This document shows, in pieces, positions 40,695 to 49,611 of a stretch of DNA of 64,000 bases. The stretch covers positions 76,275-140,274 of the forward strand of contig CAXXYG010000002.1 of assembly GCA_963666575.2 (NCBI GenBank), given 5' to 3'. The position numbers were made by a program, and so were the translations under genes. Source of the DNA: JABMQB01 sp963666575. Lineage in GTDB: Bacteria; Bacteroidota; Bacteroidia; Bacteroidales; Prolixibacteraceae. The notes beneath the pieces are model-generated. The model did no database searches, was not told the DNA's origin, and worked only from the letters and a program-made list of their open reading frames with translations. Each line of letters begins with the position of its first letter. The stretch's first letter is position 1.

Positions 40695-41735
40695 TTATTT
40701 GTCGTTAGTATTTATACCAAAATGGCCGACTAAATTTGTGTATTCATCGTCCGAAATGGTAATCATACATCCGTGCCGTACTGAATCGGGTAAGCTGTAT
40801 TTATCCCAGTCGCTGAAAAAAGTATACCCCGATGCCTGAAACCAAGGGCCATTCATATTATCAGCAATTGACAGGCCATACGAAACTCCGGGATATTGCT
40901 CGTAGTACATGTACCATATTTTTCCGTCGGGAGAAGGGATTAGCATAGGTGCTTCCCTAAAGTTTGGGCTGATAGAAGCCGATGGCTCTGAGTAAGGGCC
41001 TAACAATGATGGAGATTTGGAAATCCGTATCGTTTTGCCCGTAGTCCAATAAAGAGTGGGATAGGTTTCGTCTTTAATAACAGCATAATAATTTCCATCA
41101 ATTTTTCGGATAAATACATCGATGGTTCCCATGTCCCAATCAAATAAACGAGTTGGGTGGGCTGAAAATGTTTTTAGGTCTTTTGAAAGTACATATAGTG
41201 TTCGCTGGCTTGCCCAGTAAATCTCACCACCTTCTTTATGAGGTGTATGCCAGGTGAGTACATATTGTTGCGAATCGCCATCGAAGTAAATTTTCGGGGC
41301 ACCAATTCGCTGCAAAGCCATAAAATAATCAGGGGTACTTTTTAAATCAGGAGTATAAGTGCCGTATTTTTCCCAGGAAATAAGATCAGATGAAACCCAG
41401 ATGTTAATGTTTAGCGAAGAATCGCTGGTATTACCGGCAAGGTAGTAACGCCCATCGTGGCCTTTGCAAATATCGGGATGCCCCTGATAATCCTCAAATA
41501 TCCGTTTTCTATTATTTAATGCATACCAATGCAGGCCGTCGGTACTAATAGAATAGTACAAATGTCCATAGTCCTGATGTGTCATGTGGGCAAAAAGGTA
41601 GGCCTTGTTTTTTGCATCTGCCGGATTTTCAACTTGCCCCGGAGGATCGGGTTGCTGAGCTTTTAGGTTAAAAACCAATAACATACAAACAACAAGAAAA
41701 TTTATTTGATTTAGTTTTAATTGGTTAAAAATCAT
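40695..41735 (-). CDS. GH43/GH32-superfamily five-bladed propeller glycosidase
   Basis: A 346-residue exported protein with a signal peptide ending near FNLKAQ. Propeller features are present (YYSISTDGLHWYALNNR, HPDICKGHDGRYYLAGNT, GTIDVFIRKIDGNYYAV, and REAPMLIPSPDGKIWYMYY), where Asp in HPDI, Asp in TIDVF and Glu in REAPM could be the catalytic triad. The divergence from the three other GH43s suggests a separate subfamily or related clan. It is the first enzyme gene after susD, beyond a terminator-like hairpin. Confidence 0.75.
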   Translation of the reverse strand: MIFNQLKLNQINFLVVCMLLVFNLKAQQPDPPGQVENPADAKNKAYLFAHMTHQDYGHLYYSISTDGLHWYALNNRKRIFEDYQGHPDICKGHDGRYYLAGNTSDSSLNINIWVSSDLISWEKYGTYTPDLKSTPDYFMALQRIGAPKIYFDGDSQQYVLTWHTPHKEGGEIYWASQRTLYVLSKDLKTFSAHPTRLFDWDMGTIDVFIRKIDGNYYAVIKDETYPTLYWTTGKTIRISKSPSLLGPYSEPSASISPNFREAPMLIPSPDGKIWYMYYEQYPGVSYGLSIADNMNGPWFQASGYTFFSDWDKYSLPDSVRHGCMITISDDEYTNLVGHFGINTNDK

Positions 41736-41782
41736 TAGGTTGTCTTTTTAGGTTTAAATAAAATAACTGAAGCTATTTTATG

Positions 41783-41814
41783 AAAAACAAGGGCCTTCCG
41801 TCGCCGAAAGGCCC
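41783..41814 (-). terminator. Hairpin with T-rich tail after susD
   Basis: On the minus strand GGGCCTT (41814-41808) pairs with AAGGCCC (41797-41791) and is followed by TTGTTTTT. It lies 32 bases after the susD stop and before the glycosidase genes, so it may terminate part of the transcripts and keep enzyme expression below that of the SusCD pair. Confidence 0.75.
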
Positions 41815-41845
41815 ATGGTGAACTAAACTAAACTATGAACAGGAA

Positions 41846-43396
41846 CTAATACATTGAATTTTGTTCCAGGTTTGGATTGTTATCTACATCACTTTGTGGA
41901 ATAGGCATCCGGTGTGATTTACCTACCACAAAATTTGAGAAGTCAGCATCACGGCTAATAAGTTCATCTAATCCCTCAGAAGTATCCCATAATTTCCAAC
42001 GTTTTAAATCGGCCCAACGAACACCTTCATAACAAAGCTCAAGTGAACGTTCCATTTGCAATCTTTTTAAGAAGTCGGTTTTTGAATTAACAACCGATGA
42101 GTAAAGCGTACTATTTGCCAATGTCGGTAATCCGGCACGTTCTCGAACCTGGTCAACACATGAAACAGCTAAAGCCGGTGGAGTTCCATCTGATAATTCA
42201 GTTAAACATTCAGCATACATTAATAGTACATCGGCATAACGAATTACACGGTAGTTAATTGGCGAATAATAATCTTCATGGTTACGGTAATAATCGCCTT
42301 GGTATTTTCTGAAGAAACAATCGTTTCCCCAGCCGCCTTCCCAATCACGGCCATAAATTTTTTCTCCCGGGTAATCGGTTTGCAATTCAGGATAGAAAAT
42401 ATTTGCCCTTAAACGAGGGTCCAATTCGCCATCAACAGTTGCTTCTTTTTTATATTCATCAACCAGCCATCTTCTTGGTTGGCCATCGCTCCAGCCAATA
42501 CCACGTGGGGCAAAAAACTGTGCCCTGTTTGAACCTACATTTGGGTTAGGCTGGTCGCCATCACCATTAGGATTAATGTCTGAAAACTGAATTTCATAAA
42601 CCGATTCTGAATTATTTTCGGTGGTATGCATAAAATTGTCTTTGTAGTTTGGTACCAGGCTGTAATATGATTTGCCAGCACCTTCCACTAAATACGACAA
42701 TGCGTCTTTGGCTTCCTGCCATTCGTGCATTTGCATGTGAACTTTTCCTAACAAAGCCAGGGCAGCACCTTTTGATGGACGGCCGAAATCACTACTACCC
42801 CATTGTTCGGGTAATCCTGCTACAGCATCCTGCAGGTCAAGTTTTACCTGTGCGAACACTTCCGTTTCTGTTTTTTGCTCAGGAACATCGTCGGGTTGTG
42901 AGGAATTTAATACCAGCGGTACATTGTCGAACATCAATGCAAGGTTGTAATAATACAACGCACGCAAAAATTTAGCCTGGGCCAAAATTTGTGCTTTTTG
43001 GTTAGCATCTTCAAATTCAATTTCAGGTACATAATCAATTACCTGATTACACCTAAAAACGGCTTTATAGTGGTCACGCCACATGTTGCCATTTCCTTCC
43101 CAGAAATTGTAGTTAAAGTAAATAAAACGGGTCCATTCTTTTAACTCGTTCCATGGGCTCTGGCTGTACCCTTCATCAGAAGTTAAATCGAAACGGAAAA
43201 ATATCCATCGGGTAAAACTTCCTGGTTTATAAAACATGTTATATGCAGCATCTAAGCCCAATTGAGCATCTCCAGGTGTTTTCCAAAACGTATCAGTTGT
43301 TGGAGAGTTTGGATTTGGAATATCAATAAGCTCCTGATTACAGGAAACAAATGATAAGGCAAACACTAAAAAACTATATAATAATATTTTTTTCAT
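41846..43396 (-). CDS. SusD/RagB family outer-membrane glycan-binding lipoprotein
   Basis: The surface lid that binds oligosaccharide over the SusC channel. The 516-residue lipoprotein (lipobox FVSC) has the SusD N-terminal pattern PNPNSPTTDTFWKTPGDAQLG, the TPR-like helices (AQILAQAKFLRALYYYNLAL) and the C-terminal half with YRVIRYADVLLMYAECL and RMPIPQSDVDNNPNLEQN. Glycan specificity is not predictable. It is 102 bases after susC and followed by a terminator-like hairpin. Confidence 0.96.
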   Translation of the reverse strand: MKKILLYSFLVFALSFVSCNQELIDIPNPNSPTTDTFWKTPGDAQLGLDAAYNMFYKPGSFTRWIFFRFDLTSDEGYSQSPWNELKEWTRFIYFNYNFWEGNGNMWRDHYKAVFRCNQVIDYVPEIEFEDANQKAQILAQAKFLRALYYYNLALMFDNVPLVLNSSQPDDVPEQKTETEVFAQVKLDLQDAVAGLPEQWGSSDFGRPSKGAALALLGKVHMQMHEWQEAKDALSYLVEGAGKSYYSLVPNYKDNFMHTTENNSESVYEIQFSDINPNGDGDQPNPNVGSNRAQFFAPRGIGWSDGQPRRWLVDEYKKEATVDGELDPRLRANIFYPELQTDYPGEKIYGRDWEGGWGNDCFFRKYQGDYYRNHEDYYSPINYRVIRYADVLLMYAECLTELSDGTPPALAVSCVDQVRERAGLPTLANSTLYSSVVNSKTDFLKRLQMERSLELCYEGVRWADLKRWKLWDTSEGLDELISRDADFSNFVVGKSHRMPIPQSDVDNNPNLEQNSMY

Positions 43397-43498
43397 TTCA
43401 TTATAATTTTATGTTTCTAAAAGTATTCGATGTAACTCACGAGTAATCATTTTCCATTTGAAAAACCTCTTACTTGTTTGTTTCATAAAACTTCGGGT

Positions 43499-46400
43499 TT
43501 AGAATTGAACAGAAAGTGAAAATACAACTGATTTAGGCGAAGGGTATGAAGCATCGTCGTGCCCTTTTACCCATAAATCAGGTGATTTAAACTCGGGATC
43601 AAGTCCAGTGTATTTTGTAAGAGTAATCAAGTTTTGCCCTGTTACTGAAACATGTAGGTTATCAAATACTTTTTCGAGTTGTGGTATTTTTACAGTATAA
43701 CCAAGAGTCATTTGCCTGATTTTAAAATAAGAACCATCTTCTATCCAACGATCCTGATCGCCACGTGCATTGCGGTTATCGGCATACAATACGCGAGGGT
43801 TTTTAGCAGTTGGATTATTAGGTGTCCATGCATCGTAACCTGCCAAGTGGTTTGTATTGTCCGAAAATCCACCCATCCAGCTAGCTGCACCATTAAACAC
43901 ATCTTGCCCAAATGACCCAAAACCTGAGAAACTAAAATCGAAATTTTTATAGGCTACTTTTCCGTTTAAGCCAACTTCAAATTTAGGCCATGGATTACCA
44001 CATATTTCGCGGTCATCGTTATTTATCTGTCCGTCGTCATTTACGTCGTTGTACCTGATATCACCTGGTTTTGCATTTGGCTGAATGACTTGCCCTGCTG
44101 AGTTTTTGTGAGCCAATACTTCAGCATCACTTTGGAATATACCATCGGATGTAATAGTGTAGAACATAGCTAATGGTTCGCCAATTTCAGTTTTGGTAAT
44201 CCATGTGTATTGTTCTACTTTTCCATATCCGAATTCGAGTACTTCGTTGCGCAAACGTGTAACATTTGCACCAAACGAGTAACTAAAATCACCCACTTTA
44301 TCACGCCAGTTACCTGATAATTCAAAACCTTTGTTCCTTAAACTTGCGGCATTTACATATGGATTTCCTCCATCGTTACCGGTTGTCATCAGGATTGGCA
44401 TTGGCGTTAAGACATCTTCGGTAGTCGAGATAAAATATTCAGCGTTAAATGTAAGCCTGTTATCTAGGAAAGCCACATCTAAACCAAAGTTATCCTGAGT
44501 TTGAGTTTCCCATTTTAAATCCTGGTTAACCAGTTTTATTTGAGTCATACCCGATTGTAAATGTTGGTCGGCACCAAAAACTGCCACAGGAAATGAGTTT
44601 AAAACAGCAACATAATCCCATTCGCCAATGTTGGCATTCCCAAGAGTACCGTGACTGAACCTTAATTTAAGGTCGCTTATCCATGGCACATCAAAAAATT
44701 TCTCTTTACTGATTCTCCAACCTGCTGAAACTGATGGGAAAAATCCCCATTTGTTTCCTTTTTTAAATTTTGAGGAGCCGTCGCTACGGAAAGTTGCACT
44801 TACTAAATATTTGCCATCGAAGGTATAATTTAAACGTCCAAAATAGGATAAAATTGAATGTTCGGAGATATACCCCCAGGCATTTGGATCGGTTGTCCCG
44901 GCATCAATTACATCAAAATAATGGTCACCAACACGGACAAGGTTTTTCTTTTCGGCTGCAATACGCTCGTAGTAAATATTTTGGTATGAATTACCAACTA
45001 CTGCATTTACATCGTGTTTGCCGAATACTTTTTTATACGTTAGCGTATTTTCAATCAACGATGATACATATTTCCCTTTGTTTTCGTAACGGGTTGATGG
45101 ATCAAAAGGTTGGTTAAGTGTCCAGTTTCCTTCTTTCCTAATCCATTTGTGATTGTCCATACTGGTTTCAATACCCACATTTGCTTTGTATTGCAATCCA
45201 TCAATGATATCGATGGTGGCATATACATTTCCACGAATACGAAGGTTTTCATCGCTATTGTACATCAGGTCTTCCGATCCGATTGGATTTGACCCAAAAG
45301 TACGCGCTGTAGCTTCGTTACCGTAACCATAACCTCCAAAGTTATTTTCGTCATAAACAGGAATAATTGGAAGCATCCTTAAAACATCGATGTGTTTTGA
45401 AAACACAGAATTTTGATTTTCAACAAATGTATTACTGATTGCCAGGTTTTCGCCAATTGCAAAAATACCTTTTTTACCTTCGGTATTTACCCTGAAACTA
45501 TAGCGGTCCATTGAAGTTCCGTAAACTGTTCCCGGATTATCATAGTAGTTCATTGAAACCATGTAGTTGCCATTATCGCTACCACCTGAAAAAGAAAGGT
45601 TGTGGTCTTGAATAATTGCTGAACGAAATACTTCATCGTTCCAGTTGGTATTACCATCCATCCAGTTTGGCACACCGTGTACATCGGCTACTCCATCGGC
45701 AATTGCATTTGTATATGCCTGAGTTGTAATATCAATCCACTCTTCACGTCCCATCAGGTCCATCATCGGTAATTTATCAATACTTATTTTACCAGTGTAG
45801 TTAACTTTCATCTGTCCCGACGATCCTTTTTTAGTTTCGATGATAATCACACCGTTAGCAGCCCTAGAACCATAAATTGCAGCAGCAGAAGCATCTTTTA
45901 ATACCTGGATTGATTCAATGTCGTTGACATTAAAATCGCGGTTTCCAGTGGTCGGTAATCCATCGATAATGTATAACGGATTGTTATTGGTAAAATTTCC
46001 AAGCCCTCTGATCTCAACAACCGGCTCGCTGCCAATTCCGCCACTTGAGCGGATATTAACACCAGCAACCAATCCTTGCATTGCATCGCCCACTGAAAGG
46101 GCAGTTACATTTTTAAAATCATCGGCTTTTACAACAGATACTGCACCTGTAAGGTCCGATTTTTTAACAGTTCCATACCCAATAGCAACTACTTCTTCGA
46201 TGCCAATTGTTTCTTCCTGCATCACAACATCAATAGTCGATTGGTTGTTTATTGCAACTTCGTGTGATTGCATTCCAACAAACGAAAATACCAGAGTTCC
46301 GTCGGCAGGGGTGTTACTAATTGAGTAATTTCCGTTAAAATCAGTAACTGATCCCTGAGTTGATCCTTTTATAATAACTGTAACACCTGGGAGTGGTTGC

Positions 46401-46858
46401 CCTTCGCTATCGGTTACTATTCCCGAAACAGTTTTTATTTGTTGTTTTCCGGTTCCCGGAAATTCAGGAACTACCTTTATTAGAATATTACGGTTGTTGA
46501 TTTCGTAATTTACCGGCTCTCCTTCGAAAAGCTCATTTAAAATATCTTCAATTTTTTTTCCTTCAACATCAACCGTTACTATTTTATTGTCATCGAAATG
46601 GTCGCGGTTGTAGAAAAAATAAAAATCAGATTGTTTTTCAATCGCATCAAAAACATCGGCTATCCTTCCTTTTTCCATTTTTAAGGTCAGCCGGGTATTT
46701 TGCGAATACACGCTGGCTGTAGAGGAAACTACTGATATCAGAAAGAGAATAATACTTAACCTCATAATTAAAAATAACTTTTTTAGTCGGGGTAAATAAT
46801 TCCCCGCCATGTGTGAATTTTTTTTCATAAATTTGAATGTTTTAATTAATAAATTCAT
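43499..46858 (-). CDS. SusC/RagA family TonB-dependent receptor with STN signalling domain
   Basis: An outer-membrane importer of 1119 residues. After a long signal region come an STN (secretin/TonB N-terminal) domain (about 56-128), a CarboxypepD_reg-like domain (about 143-213), the SusC segment IEEVVAIGYGTVKKSDLTGA (220-239), the plug (VVEIRGLGNFTNNNPLYIID) and a 22-stranded barrel ending in VVFSLSVQF. The STN domain marks a transducer that contacts a FecR-type anti-sigma factor, and fecR plus an ECF sigma gene lie just upstream. In-frame ATGs at 46828 and 46810 are alternative starts. Confidence 0.96.
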   Translation of the reverse strand: MNLLIKTFKFMKKNSHMAGNYLPRLKKLFLIMRLSIILFLISVVSSTASVYSQNTRLTLKMEKGRIADVFDAIEKQSDFYFFYNRDHFDDNKIVTVDVEGKKIEDILNELFEGEPVNYEINNRNILIKVVPEFPGTGKQQIKTVSGIVTDSEGQPLPGVTVIIKGSTQGSVTDFNGNYSISNTPADGTLVFSFVGMQSHEVAINNQSTIDVVMQEETIGIEEVVAIGYGTVKKSDLTGAVSVVKADDFKNVTALSVGDAMQGLVAGVNIRSSGGIGSEPVVEIRGLGNFTNNNPLYIIDGLPTTGNRDFNVNDIESIQVLKDASAAAIYGSRAANGVIIIETKKGSSGQMKVNYTGKISIDKLPMMDLMGREEWIDITTQAYTNAIADGVADVHGVPNWMDGNTNWNDEVFRSAIIQDHNLSFSGGSDNGNYMVSMNYYDNPGTVYGTSMDRYSFRVNTEGKKGIFAIGENLAISNTFVENQNSVFSKHIDVLRMLPIIPVYDENNFGGYGYGNEATARTFGSNPIGSEDLMYNSDENLRIRGNVYATIDIIDGLQYKANVGIETSMDNHKWIRKEGNWTLNQPFDPSTRYENKGKYVSSLIENTLTYKKVFGKHDVNAVVGNSYQNIYYERIAAEKKNLVRVGDHYFDVIDAGTTDPNAWGYISEHSILSYFGRLNYTFDGKYLVSATFRSDGSSKFKKGNKWGFFPSVSAGWRISKEKFFDVPWISDLKLRFSHGTLGNANIGEWDYVAVLNSFPVAVFGADQHLQSGMTQIKLVNQDLKWETQTQDNFGLDVAFLDNRLTFNAEYFISTTEDVLTPMPILMTTGNDGGNPYVNAASLRNKGFELSGNWRDKVGDFSYSFGANVTRLRNEVLEFGYGKVEQYTWITKTEIGEPLAMFYTITSDGIFQSDAEVLAHKNSAGQVIQPNAKPGDIRYNDVNDDGQINNDDREICGNPWPKFEVGLNGKVAYKNFDFSFSGFGSFGQDVFNGAASWMGGFSDNTNHLAGYDAWTPNNPTAKNPRVLYADNRNARGDQDRWIEDGSYFKIRQMTLGYTVKIPQLEKVFDNLHVSVTGQNLITLTKYTGLDPEFKSPDLWVKGHDDASYPSPKSVVFSLSVQF

Positions 46859-46888
46859 TTAGCTTATTTGTAGGCTGGTGAACTTTAT

Positions 46889-46921
46889 AAAGAGGGAATG
46901 CTACCACACAATTCCCTCTTT
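46889..46921 (-). promoter_or_regulatory. Perfect inverted repeat between fecR and susC
   Basis: AAAGAGGGAAT (46889-46899) and ATTCCCTCTTT (46911-46921) are perfect complements around an eleven-base loop. There is no long T-run, so full termination is unlikely; partial termination, mRNA processing or stabilisation of the susCD message are options. Confidence 0.6.
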
Positions 46922-46997
46922 GCTTTTTCACGTTGCCAAATCTAACCAAACACGTTTTTTAAATCATAGGCAATAGTTTTATTATCGTTTAATTATA

Positions 46998-48008
46998 TTA
47001 ATTTTTGCTTAGCCAAACTTCCTTATTTTCAATGTAGTAATCGAGTTGGGCTGTTTTTTTTATATTCTCCAATGCATCAATTAAATTATTGTTATAGCTG
47101 AACATTCCGCGGAACCTGTACAATCCTAATTTTGTATCTTTTAGGTGGAATTTTATATCGTAAATTCGTTCTAATTCACTTATTAAATCGTTAAGCGTGG
47201 CATCTTTAAAGATAATTTCACCATTCCGCCATGATGTAAACAATTCAGTATCAACATCATTAACCATTATCTTTTTATTTTCTAAATCATAAACAGCCCG
47301 TTCTCCGGGCTCCATGTTTAGATTCTGCTGGCCATTTAATTTAATTTGCATTTCGATACTGCCTTCGGTAAGAACCGTTTCAAATATTTTTGATTCAGGG
47401 TATGCTTTTACATTAAAGGAAGTACCAGTAACTTTAATATCCATTTGAGAGGTAATAACCTTAAAGGGGGCCTTTTTGTTTTTGGTAACTTTAAAAAAGG
47501 CTTCGCCTACCAGGTTTACATCGCGCGAAAGGCCATTAAAAGCTGAAGTATTATAGGTAATTGTTGAGCCTGTATTAATCCAGACCTCGGTACCATCGGG
47601 TAAAATACATTTTGAAACATGCCCTTTAGGGGCAGTGATTTCGCAAAACGTTGCTATTTGTTCGACTTGTTTTTTGTTGTTTGTGATGTACAGGCTAAGT
47701 GCAAGTGCCAAAGGAATGGCAATTATAGCGGCAATTTTATAAATTAACGATTGCTTTTTAATTTTTCGGACTTGTACTGAAAGTGTTTTGTTTATTGATT
47801 GTTGAACCAAATTTTTATCGGAACTTATTTTTTCATTTGAAATCCAGGAATTACTTGTTTTCCATGCTTTTAAGCTTGCAGAATAAATTTGTTGGTTTGT
47901 TTTTGATTCTGCAACCCAGGCTTCTATTTGTGAAATTTCACTTGTACTTGCATTTCCTGAAACGGATTTTCCAATGAGTATTTCAATATTTGTTAAAGTG
48001 TTGTCCAT
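46998..48008 (-). CDS. FecR family anti-sigma factor
   Basis: A 336-residue single-pass inner-membrane regulator: a cytoplasmic N-terminal sigma-binding part (about 1-85), one membrane helix (about 88-106) and a periplasmic FecR domain with ITAPKGHVSKCILPDGTEVWINTGS, VGEAFFKV and VTGTSFNVKAY, followed by an STN-like C-terminal domain (FKDATLNDLISELERIYDIKF). It should hold the co-transcribed ECF sigma factor until the SusC transducer reports substrate. It lies 60 bases after the sigma gene. Confidence 0.95.
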   Translation of the reverse strand: MDNTLTNIEILIGKSVSGNASTSEISQIEAWVAESKTNQQIYSASLKAWKTSNSWISNEKISSDKNLVQQSINKTLSVQVRKIKKQSLIYKIAAIIAIPLALALSLYITNNKKQVEQIATFCEITAPKGHVSKCILPDGTEVWINTGSTITYNTSAFNGLSRDVNLVGEAFFKVTKNKKAPFKVITSQMDIKVTGTSFNVKAYPESKIFETVLTEGSIEMQIKLNGQQNLNMEPGERAVYDLENKKIMVNDVDTELFTSWRNGEIIFKDATLNDLISELERIYDIKFHLKDTKLGLYRFRGMFSYNNNLIDALENIKKTAQLDYYIENKEVWLSKN

Positions 48009-48068
48009 CTAATTATTTGGTTCAATCATGAGTGAGACGAAAAAAAGGACAGATACCCTGTAAAAGAA

Positions 48069-48644
48069 TTACTGTTTTTTTGAGAAAATAAAAATCATTA
48101 GGTTAATCATCTGATAGTCAGACAGGCTTTTCCTAAGTTTTTTTAGGGCAATACCCATTTGCATTTCAACAGTTTTTACCGAAATATCTAATTTTTCGGC
48201 AATCTGGGCATATTTTAATCCTTCGAAACGGCAAAGGATAAAAATCTTGCGGCATTTATCGGGTAATTGGTTAATGGAATTATTGATGCGGGTATTTAAT
48301 TCAGCTTCTTCAATTAAGTCCTGAAAAGGAGAATGAATAGAATTTTCAATTGATTCTGAGATTTGGATATTATTTTTTTCTTTTCTGTGGAAATCAATTG
48401 ACCTGTTTTTTACTGATTGAAAAAGGTACGATTTGATGGATGTATTAATTGTAATCTTTTCGCGTTTTGTCCATAATTCAACAAAAACCTGCTGCACGAG
48501 CGACCGTGATTGATCGATATCGTTTAAGTAAGTGTTGGCAAAAAAACAAAGAGAACTGTAATGATGATCAAACAGTTTATTAAAAGCTGATTGATCGCCT
48601 TCCTTTATTTTTTGAAAATTATTTGAATCCATACTATCTGCCAT
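48069..48644 (-). CDS. ECF sigma factor of the polysaccharide utilization locus
   Basis: A 191-residue sigma-70 family protein of the Bacteroidetes FecI-like group. Region 2 shows FNKLFDHHYSSLCFFANTYL and VQQVFVELWTKRE, region 4 INQLPDKCRKIFILCRFEGL and YAQIAEKLDISVKTVEMQM with the helix-turn-helix. It is the first gene of the locus and is expected to direct transcription of susC and the following genes. A second in-frame ATG four codons in is possible. Confidence 0.95.
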   Translation of the reverse strand: MADSMDSNNFQKIKEGDQSAFNKLFDHHYSSLCFFANTYLNDIDQSRSLVQQVFVELWTKREKITINTSIKSYLFQSVKNRSIDFHRKEKNNIQISESIENSIHSPFQDLIEEAELNTRINNSINQLPDKCRKIFILCRFEGLKYAQIAEKLDISVKTVEMQMGIALKKLRKSLSDYQMINLMIFIFSKKQ

Positions 48645-48699
48645 ACAAATCTTCCTTCACAAAAATCGATGCAAAATAAGTGCTTTAAATTAATTCAAA

Positions 48700-48707
48700 C
48701 AAAAATA
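48700..48707 (-). promoter_or_regulatory. Promoter -7 element upstream of the locus sigma gene
   Basis: The minus strand reads TATTTTTG, an exact TAnnTTTG match, 56 bases before the start. A second candidate, TTATTTTGC near 48671-48679, closely resembles the element upstream of rpmB. Confidence 0.4.
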
Positions 48708-48813
48708 GCCATTATAATTTTTTTGAAAATCAATTTGATAGGCGATTAAAACGGTAAAATTTGTAATTCAGCATAAATTGGTTGAACTTTATTTATTATT
48801 ATTTTTTTACGAG

Positions 48814-49533
48814 ATGCCAACAGAAAATTTTTTTCAGAGAATTAATTATCCATGGTTGATCCTGTTTGCCACAGCAATGGGATTTTTAGAAGCTATTGTT
48901 GTAGTGTATGTACGTGAATTGTACTACCCAAATGGTTTTATTTTTCCATTAAAGATTTTACCTCCAACAATTGTCTTAATTGAATTGGTGCGTGAAGCCT
49001 GCACTCTTGTTATGTTATTGTCGGTAGCGGCATTAATCGTAAAACCATATTTACGCCGGTTGGCAGTTTTCCTTTTTTTATTTGGGGTTTGGGATATCGT
49101 GTACTATGTAGGCTTAAAATTATTTCTCAATTGGCCCGAATCATTTTTAACATGGGATATTCTTTTTTTGATTCCAATAACATGGGTAGGGCCTGTTCTA
49201 GCTCCTGTAGTTTGTTCGGTGGTGATGATTGTAATGGCTGTATTTATTGACTTCAATTTTCGGAGATACAGGCTAAAAGTAGTAAAATGGAATGAATGGC
49301 TGCTGATTTATTCAGGGGCTTTGGTGATCCTATATACGTTTATGTTTGATTTTGGCAAACTGATTATTGACGGCCATTTTTTATCCGGATTTTTAGCATT
49401 ACCCAAAAATCCTGAATTCCTTTTAATAATGACTTCCTATGTTCCAACACATTATAAATGGGGATGGTTTTTTATAGGAATTGGGTTGATTGTTATTGGA
49501 AACTTGTTGGCTTTTAGGCGAATACGTAAATAG
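48814..49533 (+). CDS. Multi-pass membrane protein of unknown function
   Basis: From the ATG at 48814 (239 residues) the protein consists mostly of about seven hydrophobic helices. Recognisable stretches are WLILFATAMGFLEAIVVVYVREL, FLFGVWDIVYYVGLK and SYVPTHYKWGWFFIGIG; charged residues are few and none forms a known catalytic motif. I cannot place it in a named family. A start 12 codons upstream (48778) is possible but gives an odd hydrophobic N-terminus. It is divergent from the locus sigma gene and convergent with the M28 peptidase gene. Confidence 0.7.
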   Translation: MPTENFFQRINYPWLILFATAMGFLEAIVVVYVRELYYPNGFIFPLKILPPTIVLIELVREACTLVMLLSVAALIVKPYLRRLAVFLFLFGVWDIVYYVGLKLFLNWPESFLTWDILFLIPITWVGPVLAPVVCSVVMIVMAVFIDFNFRRYRLKVVKWNEWLLIYSGALVILYTFMFDFGKLIIDGHFLSGFLALPKNPEFLLIMTSYVPTHYKWGWFFIGIGLIVIGNLLAFRRIRK

Positions 49534-49585
49534 CTTAAAGAGACACAGACTTTCCACAGTCCGTAAAAAAATGAATTTAAAACAT

Positions 49586-49607
49586 CTGTGAGTTCGGAAA
49601 CTCACAG
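49586..49607. terminator. Hairpin between convergent genes
   Basis: CTGTGAGTT (49586-49594) pairs perfectly with AACTCACAG (49599-49607) around CGGA. It lies in the 78-base gap between two convergent stops. There is no T-run, so it may act as an mRNA 3' end rather than as a classical terminator. Confidence 0.55.
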
Positions 49608-49611
49608 TTCC

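Noticed and set aside
43679..43915. Open frames antisense to susC and other long genes
   Set aside because: They follow the codon periodicity of the real genes on the other strand and show no domain or signal features.
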